Assembly (NCBI GenBank): GCA_028551475.1
Contig: CM052356.1
Location: 16,891,884 to 16,955,883 of the forward strand
DNA length: 64,000 nucleotides
Origin: Casuarina equisetifolia
Lineage: Eukaryota > Streptophyta > Magnoliopsida > Fagales > Casuarinaceae
Direction of reading: 5' to 3'
Under the pieces are notes generated by a model. That model made no database searches, was not told the origin of the DNA, and saw nothing but the letters and a program-made list of their open reading frames with translations. This document shows, piece by piece, positions 63,666 to 64,000 of this stretch. A program made the translations under genes and the position numbers. Position 1 is the stretch's first letter. Every line of letters starts with the position of its first letter.

Positions 63666-63972
63666 TGAGTTCAAAGTTGTGATAAGGAGGCTGATTGGGT
63701 TAGTAATTATAAAATGCTTTAAAGGGCATCATCTTTAAGGGAGTATGGTAATTCAGTCACCCACCTTGAACCTCTATCCAAAACAACTTCAGTTAGCATT
63801 TGATACCATTTGAGCTTGGCTCTCCTACATGTGAAACCTAATCAATTGACTCCTTTAAAAAATCATCTCTATCTTGCTCACTTATGAGTTCAAAGTTGTG
63901 ATAAGGAGGCTGATTGGGTTGGTAATTATAAAATGCTTAAAAAGGCATCATCTTTAAGGGAGTATGGTAATT
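63666..63972. repeat. 88-bp direct repeat, two copies 219 bp apart
   Basis: 63666-63753 and 63885-63972 are nearly identical, with a few differences. Both copies carry the same integrase-end segment of the gypsy fossil, so this is a local duplication within it. Confidence 0.85.
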
Positions 63973-64000
63973 GATGTTATACCATCATTTTAGTAGAGGT

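Larger units (their letters stand above)
61192..64000 (-). mobile_element. Second Ty3/gypsy element, 3' part only, broken, runs off the right edge
   Basis: On the minus strand, right to left: the integrase C-terminal region (63.64-64.0 kb, blocks YHTPLKMMPF and FELKVGDS), an inserted solo-LTR-like repeat, the remaining pol end with the chromodomain-type tail ending in an LEDK-like block (61.58-61.97 kb), and then the 3' LTR. The LKVQ / SYHQ reading resumes exactly across the insertion. The rest of the element lies beyond base 64000. It is broken and old. Confidence 0.8.

Overview
The window is plant nuclear DNA, almost certainly from a woody or other large-genome eudicot. The genes have many short exons with GT...AG introns, a thylakoid-lumen protein and an intron-bearing elongator tRNA-Met. 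The DNA between genes is AT-rich and holds decayed Ty3/gypsy and Ty1/copia elements. I cannot name the species. No bacterial-type operons or CRISPR arrays are present, and I found no convincing new system.

Layout. 1-7.46 kb is repeat-derived: an LTR-like fragment, a dead PHT1 phosphate-transporter fragment, and a near full-length but broken Ty3/gypsy element (1778-7463). 7.5-42.4 kb is the gene-bearing core: an alpha-crystallin-domain protein like IDM3 (-), elongator tRNA-Met (-), a small HMA-domain protein (+), an SDR42E1/3-beta-HSD-like membrane oxidoreductase (+), an AT-hook protein AHL (-), a PsbP-domain thylakoid-lumen protein (+), the SWI/SNF subunit SWI3B (-) and an RRM RNA-binding protein (-). 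A copia fossil lies at about 20.2-21.9 kb. 43-50 kb is AT-rich and mostly featureless. From 50.3 kb on, a cinnamoyl-CoA-reductase-like gene fragment abuts a decayed copia element. Beyond it are a possible pararetrovirus-like fossil and a second gypsy element that runs off the right edge. Both the copia and the second gypsy element have been hit in their integrase-to-chromodomain part of pol by a 1.4-1.7 kb solo-LTR-like insertion of one family.

The genes do not form a pathway. Their products act in chromatin (SWI3B, AHL, IDM3-like), the chloroplast lumen (PsbP-domain protein), endomembranes (SDR), RNA binding (RRM) and possibly metal handling (HMA). What connects them is gene order. From memory of Arabidopsis, SWI3B, AHL10 and an SDR lie together at At2g33610-33630, while an HSP20-like gene, PPD3, an RRM gene and a CCR-like gene lie together at At1g76440-76470. 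Here both sets are interleaved, as expected if this segment keeps the order that existed before Arabidopsis duplicated and fractionated it.

Exon joins were placed by hand from splice consensus, reading phase and family resemblance. Untranslated ends and repeat boundaries are less certain than the coding exons.
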